A stretch of 64,000 nt of DNA from Ilyomonas limi (GTDB taxonomy: Bacteria; Bacteroidota; Bacteroidia; Chitinophagales; Chitinophagaceae): positions 62,001 to 126,000 of the forward strand of contig NZ_SZQL01000014.1 in the NCBI RefSeq assembly GCF_005233845.1. The letters run 5' to 3'. The notes beneath the pieces were generated by a model. It was not told the origin of the DNA, made no database searches, and worked only from the letters and a program-made list of their open reading frames with translations. A program made the translations under genes and the position numbers. Each line of letters opens with the position of its first letter. Position 1 is the stretch's first letter. Positions 26,206 through 36,227 of the stretch are shown here, one piece after another.

Positions 26206-26417
26206 ATTTGTGTTTTAAAGGAAAGAAAATGCCGGAACAACAAAACATATCATCAGCATATCATCAACGGATACATAGCTGTGAGTGGCAGCTACGAGGT
26301 AATAGTATGCCCGGCCAAAGTGTAATTTGTTTTGATGTGTTTAGAGGAAAATTATATCCCTACCTACGACCGCGATGTTGTAAGCAATATTGATTGTACA
26401 ATCAGTATATAAGCAAG
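26206..26417 (+). other. Short intergenic unit with possible broken small gene
   Basis: Between two terminators. One frame (to about 26328) reads INGYIAVSGSYEVIVCPAKV and stops; an overlapping ATG at 26335 starts MCLEENYIPTYDRDVVSNID and ends at 26412. Together they look like two parts of one small protein with a frameshift, but no start codon is clear for the first part. Not recognised. Confidence 0.3.
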
Positions 26418-26451
26418 CCCGGTCAGGATATAATACCAGACCGGGTTTTTT
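26418..26451 (+). terminator. Intrinsic terminator
   Basis: CCCGGTC (26418-26424) pairs with GACCGGG (26439-26445), 14-base loop, followed by TTTTTTAT. Confidence 0.85.
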
Positions 26452-26484
26452 ATTTGGACATATTTTGAAGAACAGGAGGTAGGT

Positions 26485-27006
26485 ATGATACCATTTGTAA
26501 TAATAGCTGTTGTAATTGTAAGAGTCATTATTTCGGCTTGTAAAATTGCAGAAAGCAATAAAACGGTAGCCAGGCGCTTTCGTAAACTCCGCATCAGCAG
26601 CGGAAAGAGCTTGATAGCAAACAACTTTGTTGATAGCAAGCATTTGTTTATAAAGCTTAACAAGCAGTTACCAAATGTGATGCTGATCAATGGTATTGAC
26701 GTTAGCCAGGCAGTAAAGCTGCTGGAAGCAAAATTGAATAGCAGCATTAAAACAGTTTACAAGCACAAGCAGTTTGACTTTGACGAACAGCAAATTGTAT
26801 TCAACATGATGATTATAGTAACCAGCGATAACCGGATTATAGAAGTTGGCAACAGCTATGTTGAATTGCTATATACTGCTGAACATGCATTATGGGCTGA
26901 TTATTTAGCAAATGAACTGGCTGCTTTTCAGTTATGTAGTACTGCAACCTCTTTTTCTAAGACAGTTTGTGTAAGAGGTTTGCCGGCCGGACGAACTAAA
27001 AATTGA
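26485..27006 (+). CDS. Hypothetical protein with N-terminal membrane anchor
   Basis: 173 aa. Residues 1-20 (MIPFVIIAVVIVRVIISACK) form a membrane segment; the rest is soluble with FDFDEQQIVFNMMIIVTSDN and YVELLYTAEHALWADYLANE. No family recognised. Next to the RtcB neighbourhood but separated from it by a hairpin. Confidence 0.5.
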   Translation: MIPFVIIAVVIVRVIISACKIAESNKTVARRFRKLRISSGKSLIANNFVDSKHLFIKLNKQLPNVMLINGIDVSQAVKLLEAKLNSSIKTVYKHKQFDFDEQQIVFNMMIIVTSDNRIIEVGNSYVELLYTAEHALWADYLANELAAFQLCSTATSFSKTVCVRGLPAGRTKN

Positions 27007-27094
27007 GAACGGTTTGTTGTCTTATAATTATGGGCCATTCAGTTAACAGAAATAAAATATAGAGATTGTATCAACAGCTCTTTCCCTAAAACTA

Positions 27095-27124
27095 AAAGGT
27101 GTTGCTGCCAAAAGCAACACCTTT
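27095..27124. terminator. Hairpin, probable terminator
   Basis: Perfect 12-bp stem (AAAGGTGTTGCT at 27095-27106 with 27113-27124). It separates the hypothetical gene from the tRNA. Confidence 0.7.
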
Positions 27125-27189
27125 CAACAACATTAAAAACTTACTGATGAATGAGTAATAAATAAGTTTTACCATACTATATGCCCCTT

Positions 27190-27262
27190 GGTGCTTTGGC
27201 AGAGGTGGTCTATGCACCGGACTGAAAATCCGGCTAATGAGGTTCAATTCCTCAAGGCACCA
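27190..27262 (+). tRNA. tRNA with anticodon GAA (Phe-type), divergent body
   Basis: 73 bases fold into a cloverleaf: acceptor GGTGCTT / AGGCACC, a three-pair D stem (GCA/TGC) with the GG pair in the loop, anticodon stem CCGGA / TCCGG enclosing CTGAAAA (anticodon GAA), variable loop of 4 bases, T stem TGAGG / CCTCA with loop TTCAATT, discriminator A. CCA is not encoded. The body differs from the housekeeping tRNA-Phe type (GCCC acceptor, AGCTCAG D-arm). It lies 114 bases before the gene upstream of rtcB, an RNA ligase. It may be an accessory tRNA or a substrate or decoy. Confidence 0.85.
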
Positions 27263-27375
27263 CATGTATTCATATATAAAAACAAAATTGATGAAAAAGA
27301 ATAACCGGTTCATATCCATCCGATTTAAATCCGCATCCAGCGGCGGTTTACCGCTGCAACGAAAATGTAAACGAT

Positions 27376-28122
27376 ATGAACCTCCATTATGTAAACAGCT
27401 CAACTGCATTATTGCAGTTCCGGCTTCGTTCAGCACACCATAAAAAAAGAGCGCAGTATGAAGATTGGGATAAGCAGTTATTAGCACTTCAGCGGGAAAG
27501 AAATGTCTTGTATAAACAGCAGCGTAACTTAGGTTGGGTAGAATTGAATTCACCCATCGTGCGGGGCTGGAAGCGTTATTTTGTGCTGCGCGATGATGTA
27601 GCCAAAAGTAAACAAGCGTCCTTCTTTGAAAGTATTTTAAGCAAAATAAATACCACGCAATACAGCTACCGCAAAGACTTTAGAGTAAAGAAGCGTAAAT
27701 GGGGCAAAAAAGTATATGTAGTAAAAGAGCTGCATTTATTACGACCACAGGCATTTTGCTTCAATAAAATGAAATTTACGGAAGCAGAAAAACAATTCTT
27801 TGAAGAGCGGCTGGTGCAGGATAAATGGACAAGTAAACCCTTTAAAATATATGTCTTTAAAGAATCATGGCGCTTTGTATTGCGCGTGCGTCCCAATATT
27901 ATTACCAAAACACGTGCAAGAGATGAAGTAATTGAAAGCCGTATTCAGCAGATTAACAATTACCTGGAAAATGGAGCGCTGATTGGAAGACTGGCACATC
28001 TTTCAAACGGACGTCGCAACTCCTGGTACGACGAAGAAAAAAGGAAAGAGAAGAATCCATTAAAAAACAAGCCGCTCGCCACCACTTTGGATGAATATTA
28101 TGTAAAAGAGCATGATACTTGA
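27376..28122 (+). CDS. Basic RtcB-neighbour protein of unknown function
   Basis: 248 aa, rich in Lys and Arg. Notable segments are WVELNSPIVRGWKRYFVLRD, DFRVKKRKWGKKVYVVKELH and SWRFVLRVRPNIITKTRARD. No transmembrane part or known domain recognised. It ends 34 bases before rtcB on the same strand, so the two are probably co-transcribed. The charge and context suggest an RNA-binding partner of RtcB; this is inference only. Confidence 0.65.
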   Translation: MNLHYVNSSTALLQFRLRSAHHKKRAQYEDWDKQLLALQRERNVLYKQQRNLGWVELNSPIVRGWKRYFVLRDDVAKSKQASFFESILSKINTTQYSYRKDFRVKKRKWGKKVYVVKELHLLRPQAFCFNKMKFTEAEKQFFEERLVQDKWTSKPFKIYVFKESWRFVLRVRPNIITKTRARDEVIESRIQQINNYLENGALIGRLAHLSNGRRNSWYDEEKRKEKNPLKNKPLATTLDEYYVKEHDT

Positions 28123-28156
28123 GCATTGTATGGGAGGCTATTAACAATAACACAGC

Positions 28157-29620
28157 ATGGCAAAACTACATTTAACCGGCAAAGAATTAAGAGCCATCGG
28201 CTACCCCGAAGGCCCGGTAATAAGCGTGGCAATGAATGTGATGGAAAAGCAATATAAACACCGTAGAAAAGAAGAAGCATTAACGGCATTGAAAAACATC
28301 CTTGCCGAGCCTGCTATGTTTATAGAAGACGAAACATTAAGTCCCATTGCAAAACTGTTATTGCCCAAAGAAAAAACAGCAGGCGATGAAATAGCACTCT
28401 TAAACAATGGCGTGCATTTTAATGTGTTTGGTGCCGAATATATAGAAGAGAGTGCTTTGCAGCAAATGCATGCTGCCGCAAAGCTGCCGGTAAGCATCGC
28501 CGGTGCCTTAATGCCCGATGCCCACAGCGGCTACGGCTTACCTATTGGCGGCGTACTGGCAACCGAAAATTCGGTCATTCCTTACGGCGTAGGCGTGGAC
28601 ATTGGCTGCCGTATGTGCCTCAGTGTGTTTGACATTAACCCCAAAGAATTAACTAACCGTGAGGCTTACTTTACAAGAGAATTAAATGAAGCTACATTGT
28701 TTGGTGCCGGTAAGGAGTTTTCCAAAACATCTTATGATGAAGTGCTGGACAGCCCCGTGTTTAACGAAATACCTTTCGTAAAGGGGCTGCAAAGCAAGGC
28801 AGAAAAGCAATTAGGCTCGTCGGGCTCCGGTAATCATTTTGTAGAGTTTGGCATAGTGGAAATACCGCATAAAGATGAGGCACTAGGTTTGGAAGCGGGT
28901 GTGTATCTTGGCTTACTGTCGCACTCCGGTTCACGCGGATTAGGTGCAAACATTGCTAACCATTTTACAAAAATGGCTAAGGAAAAACGTAAACTGCCTA
29001 AGGAGGCTGTTAATCTTTCGTGGTTCGATTTAAACGAGGAAGAAGGCATTCAATACTGGATGGCAATGAACCTTGCAGGTGATTATGCTTCTGCCAATCA
29101 TCACGTAATTCATACAAAAATTGCAAAACAATTGGGACGTCAGCCACTGGCAATGGTAGAGAACCACCACAACTTTGCATGGAAAGAGCGGTATGAAGGT
29201 AAAGAAGTAATTGTGCACCGCAAGGGTGCTACCCCTGCCGGTAAAGATGTGCTGGGTATTATTCCCGGCAGTATGACTGCACCCGGATTTATCGTAAAAG
29301 GCTTGGGCGAAGCGGCTGCTATCAACTCGGCATCGCATGGTGCAGGCAGAAGAATGAGCCGTACGGCAGCCATCAAAAGCATTACGCAAAATGCTTTGAA
29401 AGAAGAGTTGCAAAAGCAGGGTGTAAAGCTCATTGGTGGCGGACTGGACGAAGCGCCTTTTGCCTATAAAAACATTTACGATGTAATGAATGCGCAGCAA
29501 AACCTGGTGCAAACTGTAGGGTTGTTTTACCCCAAAATAGTAAAGATGGATGGCGCTCCGCACAAAGGAAAAAATAAGCTGCAACCTGAAAAAGGGGATA
29601 CGTATGTAGAGGGTGAATAG
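28157..29620 (+). CDS. rtcB: RNA-splicing ligase RtcB
   Basis: 487 aa. Joins 2',3'-cyclic phosphate and 5'-OH RNA ends using GTP and manganese. All core motifs are present: MPDAHSGYGLPIGGVLAT, GVDIGCRM (metal-binding Cys), SGSGNHFVEFG, LLSHSGSRGLG, ENHHNFAW, VHRKGATPAG and SASHGAGRRMSRTAA with the guanylylated His. Repairs broken tRNA or rRNA in bacteria. Full length; no archease or rtcR is visible in the window. Confidence 0.97.
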   Translation: MAKLHLTGKELRAIGYPEGPVISVAMNVMEKQYKHRRKEEALTALKNILAEPAMFIEDETLSPIAKLLLPKEKTAGDEIALLNNGVHFNVFGAEYIEESALQQMHAAAKLPVSIAGALMPDAHSGYGLPIGGVLATENSVIPYGVGVDIGCRMCLSVFDINPKELTNREAYFTRELNEATLFGAGKEFSKTSYDEVLDSPVFNEIPFVKGLQSKAEKQLGSSGSGNHFVEFGIVEIPHKDEALGLEAGVYLGLLSHSGSRGLGANIANHFTKMAKEKRKLPKEAVNLSWFDLNEEEGIQYWMAMNLAGDYASANHHVIHTKIAKQLGRQPLAMVENHHNFAWKERYEGKEVIVHRKGATPAGKDVLGIIPGSMTAPGFIVKGLGEAAAINSASHGAGRRMSRTAAIKSITQNALKEELQKQGVKLIGGGLDEAPFAYKNIYDVMNAQQNLVQTVGLFYPKIVKMDGAPHKGKNKLQPEKGDTYVEGE

Positions 29621-29865
29621 GAAAAATACTGTTCTTTACCGGGGCGGGACTTTTGTTTTGCTAAGCTGTAGTATTATTTAAAACCCTATTACGCATCACC
29701 TATCTTGTGTATGCCTGGCAATGCAACTGCCATAATAGATTGTAAAAATTAAGCCTTTTCTTATCCTTCTAATATTATTATAAGCCATTGTTGCCTCTAT
29801 TTCTGCAAAAAGACGTTTATTTTGCCCGGAATTTTTGCGCAGCAAGAACAAAAAGCATTTACCCA

Positions 29866-30921
29866 ATGTCTAAAAAAATCATTATTACCGGCGGCGCCGG
29901 CTTTATCGGCTCGCATGTAGTCAGGTTGTTTGTTAATAAATACCCCGATTACACTATTATCAACCTCGATGCGCTTACTTATGCAGGCAATCTCGAAAAT
30001 CTGAAAGATATTGAAGACAAACCCAATTATTATTTTGAAAAAGTAAACATTCTGGATGCGGAAGCGGTTAAGGGTGTTTTTGAAAAATATAATGTTACTG
30101 ATGTGATCCATTTGGCTGCCGAAAGCCATGTAGACAGATCCATTGTAGCGCCCCTCGATTTTATTTATACCAATGTAATCGGCACTGTAAACCTGCTGCA
30201 TACTGCCAAAGAATACTGGAAGCCCGACTATTCCGGTCATCGTTTCTACCATATCTCTACCGATGAAGTATATGGTACATTGGGCGATGAGGGTATGTTT
30301 ACCGAAACAACACCGTATGCGCCCAACTCGCCTTACTCAGCCAGCAAGGCTTCCTCCGACCACTTTGTGCGTGCTTACGCCGAAACCTATGGCTTACCGG
30401 TGGTGGTTACCAATTGCAGCAATAATTATGGTCCTAATCATTTTCCCGAAAAACTTATTCCATTATTCATCAATAATATCATCAATAAAAAGCCTTTGCC
30501 GGTGTATGGTAAAGGTGAAAATACACGCGACTGGTTGTTTGTAAAAGACCACGCCCGCGCCATTGATCTTGTTTTTCATGAGGGCAAAAACCGCGAGACC
30601 TATAATATTGGTGGTTTTAATGAATGGAAAAATATTGATTTGGTAAAACTGTTGTGCAAGCTGATGGATGAAAAGCTTGGACGCCAGCCGGGCGCAAGCG
30701 AGCAGTTGATAACATATGTAAAAGATCGTCCGGGGCACGACCTGCGCTATGCAATAGATGCTACTAAAATCAATAAAGAACTGGGTTGGAAGCCAAGCGT
30801 AACCTTTGAAGAAGGTTTAAGCCAAACCATAGATTGGTACCTGGATAATACGGAATGGCTAAAGCATGTAACTTCAGGCAATTACCAGCATTACTACGAA
30901 GAACAATATAGTCACAGGTAA
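29866..30921 (+). CDS. rfbB: dTDP-glucose 4,6-dehydratase
   Basis: 351 aa from the ATG at 29866 ([17 protein letters not shown]). Extended [11 protein letters not shown] binds [13 protein letters not shown], then the catalytic STDEVYG and [15 protein letters not shown] (Tyr-x3-Lys). Second step of dTDP-L-rhamnose synthesis. First of three genes rfbB-rfbC-rfbA; rfbD is not in the window. Confidence 0.97.
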   Translation: MSKKIIITGGAGFIGSHVVRLFVNKYPDYTIINLDALTYAGNLENLKDIEDKPNYYFEKVNILDAEAVKGVFEKYNVTDVIHLAAESHVDRSIVAPLDFIYTNVIGTVNLLHTAKEYWKPDYSGHRFYHISTDEVYGTLGDEGMFTETTPYAPNSPYSASKASSDHFVRAYAETYGLPVVVTNCSNNYGPNHFPEKLIPLFINNIINKKPLPVYGKGENTRDWLFVKDHARAIDLVFHEGKNRETYNIGGFNEWKNIDLVKLLCKLMDEKLGRQPGASEQLITYVKDRPGHDLRYAIDATKINKELGWKPSVTFEEGLSQTIDWYLDNTEWLKHVTSGNYQHYYEEQYSHR

Positions 30922-31075
30922 GCTGCAAGGATTAAGAGAAGTAACAAGGTTCAGGAAGCAAGCGGCGAGTTGTTAGCTACGGGCTGTGAGCTTTTCTGAA
31001 AATATTAGAATTACAGGAATTAATAAAGAATACAAAGCTGTATGCTTAAATATGCCCGCAGCTAAATATAATTTC

Positions 31076-31618
31076 ATGAGAGTAGAACAAACGCCGCTTA
31101 AGGATTGTTATATCATTCATAACACTGTTTTTAAAGACAACCGCGGCTATTTCTTTGAAAGTTTTAACCAGCAAAAATTTGCAGAATTAACAGGCTTGGA
31201 TGTTCATTTTATACAGGATAATCAGTCTTCTTCGGTAAAAGGTGTGTTGCGCGGGTTGCATTTTCAAAAAGGCGATGCAGCACAGGCAAAGCTGGTGCGC
31301 GTGCTGCAGGGCAGCGTGCTGGATGTAGCTGTTGATTTGCGCAAAGATTCACTTACTTACGGGCAGCATTTTAGCATCGAACTGAGTGATGAATCCAATA
31401 CGCAGTTGTTTATTCCGCGCGGTTTTGCGCATGGCTTTGTAGTGCTGAGCGATGTCGCTGTTTTCTTTTATAAATGCGATAATTTTTATAACAAAGCAGC
31501 CGAAGGCGGATTGATGTACAACGACCCGCAATTAGATATAGATTGGAAATTGCCGGCAGAAGAATTGATATTATCCGAAAAAGATTTAGTGAATCCATTA
31601 CTCAAAGACATTTCATAA
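31076..31618 (+). CDS. rfbC: dTDP-4-dehydrorhamnose 3,5-epimerase
   Basis: 180 aa from the ATG at 31076, the usual family length; a longer frame starts with GTG at 30986. Cupin fold with [27 protein letters not shown] (catalytic His), [11 protein letters not shown] and [13 protein letters not shown]. Third step of dTDP-rhamnose synthesis. Starts about 150 bases after rfbB and ends 13 bases before rfbA. Confidence 0.95.
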   Translation: MRVEQTPLKDCYIIHNTVFKDNRGYFFESFNQQKFAELTGLDVHFIQDNQSSSVKGVLRGLHFQKGDAAQAKLVRVLQGSVLDVAVDLRKDSLTYGQHFSIELSDESNTQLFIPRGFAHGFVVLSDVAVFFYKCDNFYNKAAEGGLMYNDPQLDIDWKLPAEELILSEKDLVNPLLKDIS

Positions 31619-31631
31619 AACCCAATTGTAC

Positions 31632-32492
31632 ATGAAAGGTATTATACTCGCCGGCGGCTCCGGCACCCGGTTGTATCCTATTACCAAAGGCATCAGTAAG
31701 CAGATAATGCCGGTGTATGATAAGCCGATGATCTATTATCCCTTATCCGTATTAATGCTGGCAGGCATCAACGAGGTACTTATCATTACCACACCCGAAG
31801 ACTCCGCACAATTCCATCGTTTGCTGGGCGATGGCTCGGCTGTTGGCTGTTCTTTTTCGTATGCGGTGCAGGAAAAGCCCAACGGACTGGCGCAGGCGTT
31901 TGTAATAGGGGAACAGTTTGTAGGTAATGATAAAGTAGCATTGGTATTGGGCGATAATATTTTTCATGGTGCAGGATTAAGTCAGCTTTTGCAGTCTTTT
32001 AATGATGTAAACGGCGCGGCTATTTTTGCGTATGAAGTAAGCGACCCTGAGCGTTATGGCGTAGTAGATTTTGATGAAAATTTCACAGCTTTGTCTATCG
32101 AAGAGAAACCTGCCAAGCCCAAGAGCCGCTATGCAGTGCCGGGTTTGTATTTTTATGATAATGAAGTAGTGGATATTGCTAAAAATATTGCGCCTTCTCT
32201 ACGTGGCGAATACGAGATAACTGATGTAAATAAGGTGTACTTAGAGCGTGGCAGTCTGCATGTAGGGGTGATGAACCGTGGGTATGCTTGGCTCGATACC
32301 GGTACTTTCGATTCGCTGAGCGATGCTACCGAATATGTGCGCGTGATAGAAAAAAGACAAGGCACTAAGATTGGCTGTATTGAAGAAGTAGCTTATCGCA
32401 TGGGCTTTATTAATTACGATCAGTTGATGCAACAGGCAGAGTTGTATGCTAAAAGCGGCTATGGTACTTACCTGAAACAGATAGGAAAATAA
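31632..32492 (+). CDS. rfbA: Glucose-1-phosphate thymidylyltransferase
   Basis: 286 aa from ATG 31632 (a TTG lies 6 bases upstream). Motifs: [20 protein letters not shown] (nucleotide site), [32 protein letters not shown] (metal Asp), [19 protein letters not shown] and [14 protein letters not shown]. First step of dTDP-rhamnose synthesis, last gene of the cluster. Confidence 0.97.
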   Translation: MKGIILAGGSGTRLYPITKGISKQIMPVYDKPMIYYPLSVLMLAGINEVLIITTPEDSAQFHRLLGDGSAVGCSFSYAVQEKPNGLAQAFVIGEQFVGNDKVALVLGDNIFHGAGLSQLLQSFNDVNGAAIFAYEVSDPERYGVVDFDENFTALSIEEKPAKPKSRYAVPGLYFYDNEVVDIAKNIAPSLRGEYEITDVNKVYLERGSLHVGVMNRGYAWLDTGTFDSLSDATEYVRVIEKRQGTKIGCIEEVAYRMGFINYDQLMQQAELYAKSGYGTYLKQIGK

Positions 32493-32679
32493 TTTTGCTG
32501 CTCACAGATGGCACGGATAAGCACAGAAAAAGAAAGCCTTACTTTATAAGTTATTCCGTGTCTTTGCCATATTTAAAAAATAATCAAATGTGAGTGTAAT
32601 ATAATCAACATCATCCGCTATTTCTCTTCATTGCTTTTCCATTCCAATCCATTTCCAATATCGGTCAAATAAACACAGC

Positions 32680-35211
32680 GTGAGCAAAAAAGTTCTACTC
32701 CTTGTATGGATGGCTGCACTATGCATCCATCAGCAATTACTTGCACAGAAAAAGAACAGCTTCTGGTCGGCAGTGAGTAACAGTGCATGGCAACGAAGTG
32801 AGATGACTGATAATCAGCCGGTTTTTGTTCCGCAAGCGCATAAAACATTCCGATTGGCAGAGGATGCATTAAGACAATCCCTGATGACTGCACCTGCAGC
32901 TAAAAATGTTGCAATTAAAAATTCTCCTTTTATTATTAGCATACCTAATGCAAAAGGCGAAACAGAGCGTTTTAAAATAGTGGAATCCCCGGTAATGTCG
33001 GCTGCGCTGGCTGCCAAGTATCCGCAGTTGAAATCATACGCCGGGCAAGGTATAGACGATCCTTCTGCTACCATCCGCTTTGATATTACGCCCAAAGGCT
33101 TTCATGCCATGATATTATCCGGCACACGCAAAGCCATTTACATCAATCCTGCAGATAAAAGTAAAGGTTTGTACGTAGTATTTGACCGGGATACGCTGGC
33201 TGAGCATACAACTGCTTTTACCTGTGCAGTAAAAAAGGGTGCTACTGCGCAAAAACAAAACACTGTTACCGGCAAAAATGCCGATGATAATATCTTAAGG
33301 ACTTACCGTTTTGCAGTAACCGTGGGCGGACAGTTTTCTCAGCTTTGCCTTAATGGAACAGAAACAACGGATGCAGAGAAAAAGTTAAGCGTATTAAGCA
33401 CATTGGTAACTGACCTCACCCGCATCAATGGCATTTTTGAAAGGGATTTTAACGTGCACCTGAACTATGTGGACAACGAAGACACGATTATTTTTTTAGA
33501 CAGCAAGAGCGATCCTTTTGATGATAATACTGCTACCGGATACGACAATGGCAAGTGGAATATACAATGTAAAAAAACATTAGATAAATACATTGGCAAC
33601 AGCAACTACGATTGCGGGCACCTGCTGATGGGCATGAATACCGGTGGCAATGCCGGCTGCATTGGCTGCGTGTGCGATTCGGCTACCAAAGGCACTGCTG
33701 TTACCGGCTACAACCAGGTAGCCGGTGATCCGTTTGTAGTGGACTTTTGGGCGCATGAGATTGGTCATCAGTTTGGAGCCACCCATACATTTGATTATGA
33801 GGATGAAGGCACCGGTGCGCAAGTAGAACCGGGTAGCGGCTCTACCATTATGGGCTATGCAGGCACCACGGGCGCTACCGATGTGCAGCCGAACAGCGAT
33901 GATTATTTTCATGCCGTTAGCATACAGCAGGTGACTGATTATATTAAAAGTATTGATGGACAGCCGGGACCGGTATTACAGCGTACCAACAACCATACGC
34001 CAACCGCTGATGCAGCTGCTGATTATGTTATTCCTGCTGCTACACCGTTTATACTTACCGGCAATGCGGCAGACATGGATGCAGCAGATGTACTCAGCTA
34101 TACCTGGGAGCAAATGGATGCCTTAACTAAGGGCTATAATGAGTATCCCAAGCCTACTTCTACTGCCGGTCCTGTGTTCCGGTCGTTTGCTTATTCTTCT
34201 TCAAAAAGCCGCACATTCCCGGTAATAGACACCATACTGTCTGGCAAAACAAAGTGGAAGTGGGAAGCTTTACCTGCTGTAAGCAGAGATTTACATTTCA
34301 GGTTTACGGTGCGGGATAACCACGCAGGTGGCGGCAGCAACAACAGCGATGATATGAAGGTAACAGTAGATAGCACTGCCGGCCCGTTTGTAGTAACTGG
34401 TCTTGATAGTGCTACATCCTGGAAGGGCAACAGCCAGGTAGCCATTACCTGGAATGTAGCGAATACTACTAACGTCCGCATCAAATGCAGTAGCGTTAGC
34501 ATCCAGCTTTCAACCGATGGCGGCTACACTTTCCCGATAACACTTGCAGCTAATACACCCAACGATGGCAGTGAAACGGTGCTGGTGCCCAACCAAGCTA
34601 TTAGCAAAGGACGCATCCGCGTAAAAGCAGCAAACAATATTTTCTTCGACATTTCCAATGCCGACCTTAGCGTTACTCCAATAGTTATACCCATTGCCTG
34701 GTTGTCTTTTTCGGCCAATAAAAGCCCTGGTGGCGTGTTGCTGCAATGGACCACGGCTAATGAAACAAACAGCAGCTTTGCAGTGGAAAGAAGCAGTGAT
34801 AGCATTCATTATACTACTATTGGCACAGTGGCTGCAGGCAATCAATTATACAGCTTTGAAGATGTAATGCCGGTTGCGGGCGTTAATTATTACCGCATCA
34901 GGCAGGTAGATGATAACAATAATAGCCATTACTCGAGTATTGCTGCGATTGACATAAGCAACGTACTTGCAGTTGCGGTATATCCCAACCCTGTGAGAAA
35001 TGTAGTAAATATCAGGCTGAATCAAAATGCTGTCCATGCTGCTATTGTGCTTACGGATGCAGCAGGTAGAATTGTTTATACTACCACGGCTGCTTTAGTA
35101 ACGGCAGGAGAAGTAATACAGGTACCTGCTGCCAGACTTGCCGCAGGTGTATATATAATAAAGGTGAAATGGGACAAAGGCTCATTTACGCAGCAATTGT
35201 TGGTTAATTAA
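32680..35211 (+). CDS. Secreted reprolysin-like metallopeptidase with T9SS sorting domain
   Basis: 843 aa from GTG at 32680, followed by a signal peptide (LLLVWMAALCIHQQLLA). Propeptide region to about 200, then the metzincin catalytic domain with HEIGHQFGATHTF and the Met-turn TIMGYAG. Fibronectin-like parts follow (about 445-680). The last 85 residues (AVYPNPVRNVVNIRLNQN, AAGVYIIKVKWDKGSFTQQL) are a type A type-IX-secretion sorting domain. Predicted to be exported across the outer membrane and act outside. Confidence 0.93.
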   Translation: MSKKVLLLVWMAALCIHQQLLAQKKNSFWSAVSNSAWQRSEMTDNQPVFVPQAHKTFRLAEDALRQSLMTAPAAKNVAIKNSPFIISIPNAKGETERFKIVESPVMSAALAAKYPQLKSYAGQGIDDPSATIRFDITPKGFHAMILSGTRKAIYINPADKSKGLYVVFDRDTLAEHTTAFTCAVKKGATAQKQNTVTGKNADDNILRTYRFAVTVGGQFSQLCLNGTETTDAEKKLSVLSTLVTDLTRINGIFERDFNVHLNYVDNEDTIIFLDSKSDPFDDNTATGYDNGKWNIQCKKTLDKYIGNSNYDCGHLLMGMNTGGNAGCIGCVCDSATKGTAVTGYNQVAGDPFVVDFWAHEIGHQFGATHTFDYEDEGTGAQVEPGSGSTIMGYAGTTGATDVQPNSDDYFHAVSIQQVTDYIKSIDGQPGPVLQRTNNHTPTADAAADYVIPAATPFILTGNAADMDAADVLSYTWEQMDALTKGYNEYPKPTSTAGPVFRSFAYSSSKSRTFPVIDTILSGKTKWKWEALPAVSRDLHFRFTVRDNHAGGGSNNSDDMKVTVDSTAGPFVVTGLDSATSWKGNSQVAITWNVANTTNVRIKCSSVSIQLSTDGGYTFPITLAANTPNDGSETVLVPNQAISKGRIRVKAANNIFFDISNADLSVTPIVIPIAWLSFSANKSPGGVLLQWTTANETNSSFAVERSSDSIHYTTIGTVAAGNQLYSFEDVMPVAGVNYYRIRQVDDNNNSHYSSIAAIDISNVLAVAVYPNPVRNVVNIRLNQNAVHAAIVLTDAAGRIVYTTTAALVTAGEVIQVPAARLAAGVYIIKVKWDKGSFTQQLLVN

Positions 35212-35588
35212 TTTTACGGTTTATTATTTGCAATAGTTTTCTAAACAGCAAAAGCACTAAGAACACTAAGTTGCACAAAGGATTTAAGATAAATAAAGTA
35301 GTATTTGATATCTTGCGTAGCTTTTATATAGCGCAATGGAAGCTGAATTGTATGCTGTAGGTTGTTCCATAAAAATATAAAGCACGAAAGTATTTTCACA
35401 TTATTTTAAACGCTAAGGATAAATGAATATCACGTCACCTACATGTGATTTTACATGCCCGAAAGCAGGTGTGGTACTGCCTTTATATCATTTAAAATAT
35501 AAAATGCTAATAGTTGTATAGAGAATAATGTTACCCGTATCTTTACTTTTTGAAAACAGGAATCCAATAATAAAAAATACTAAAAATC
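35212..35588. other. Gene-free stretch upstream of an RRM protein
   Basis: 377 AT-rich bases without a gene. A TATCTTTA word at 35539-35546 with TTG about 21 bases upstream may be the promoter of the following RNA-binding protein gene. Its 5' leader would be about 40 bases. Confidence 0.45.
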
Positions 35589-36029
35589 ATGATGTTATTT
35601 ATTGCCGGTTTATCTACCGACTTTGACGAAGTTGATCTCAAAGAGATGTTTGAATTGTATGGCGAAGTAGCTTCCGCCAGAGTTATTACCGACCGCAACA
35701 CCGGCAAGAGCAAAGGCTTTGGTTTTGTGGATATGCCAAATAAAGAAGAAGCAAAAGAAACAATTGCTACCCTCGATAATGTGGTGCTTGGTAAAAAAAG
35801 AATTTCGGTGAAAGAGGCCGAGCCGCAACAGAGCCGTCCATCTACGGGTGGTTATAACAGCGCTCCCCGGAGTGGTGGGTTTAATAACTCTCCACGCAGT
35901 GGTGGCTACAACCCGCGTGGCAACAGCGGCGGCGGTTATAACAATCCGCGTGGTGGCGATGACCGTGGTGGCGACAGAGGAGGCTACAACAGAAGAGATA
36001 ACGACGATCGGTATAATAAACGCTATTAA
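35589..36029 (+). CDS. RRM RNA-binding protein with Gly-rich tail
   Basis: 146 aa. One RNA recognition motif at 1-80: RNP2 LFIAGL, RNP1 KSKGFGFVDM, then SVKEAEPQ. The tail (85-146) is a run of GGYN, RSGG and DDRGG units, like cyanobacterial and Bacteroidota Rbp proteins, and should be disordered. Such proteins act as RNA chaperones or mRNA binding factors. A second RRM gene lies at 41665. Confidence 0.95.
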   Translation: MMLFIAGLSTDFDEVDLKEMFELYGEVASARVITDRNTGKSKGFGFVDMPNKEEAKETIATLDNVVLGKKRISVKEAEPQQSRPSTGGYNSAPRSGGFNNSPRSGGYNPRGNSGGGYNNPRGGDDRGGDRGGYNRRDNDDRYNKRY

Positions 36030-36054
36030 TTTTACCTGCAACTTACTTAGTATG

Positions 36055-36088
36055 CAAAAACCCACGCCTGATGCGAGGGTTTTTTATT
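36055..36088 (+). terminator. Intrinsic terminator
   Basis: AAAACCC and GGGTTTT arms around a partly paired CGC/GCG part, then TTTATT. Confidence 0.75.
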
Positions 36089-36227
36089 TAATAGGCAACG
36101 CTTATTGCTCAAAAGCTTGCCGATGTACCAGCATTAGTATTTTCCGTCTGCCTGGTAAGTTAGTCAAATGTTGATTAAGAATAAATATCAAACTATTCTT
36201 AGTTTGCCGCTTTTGGGCAAGTACTCA

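Noticed and set aside
26206-26393. 54-residue plus-strand frame MPEQQNISS... between two terminators
   Set aside because: Another frame in the same stretch looks more protein-like but is interrupted, so no single coding call is supported.
29714-29723. Ten-base match (GCCTGGCAAT) to the mini-array spacer upstream of rfbB
   Set aside because: Not at the seed end, and a ten-base match somewhere in 64 kb on two strands is not surprising.
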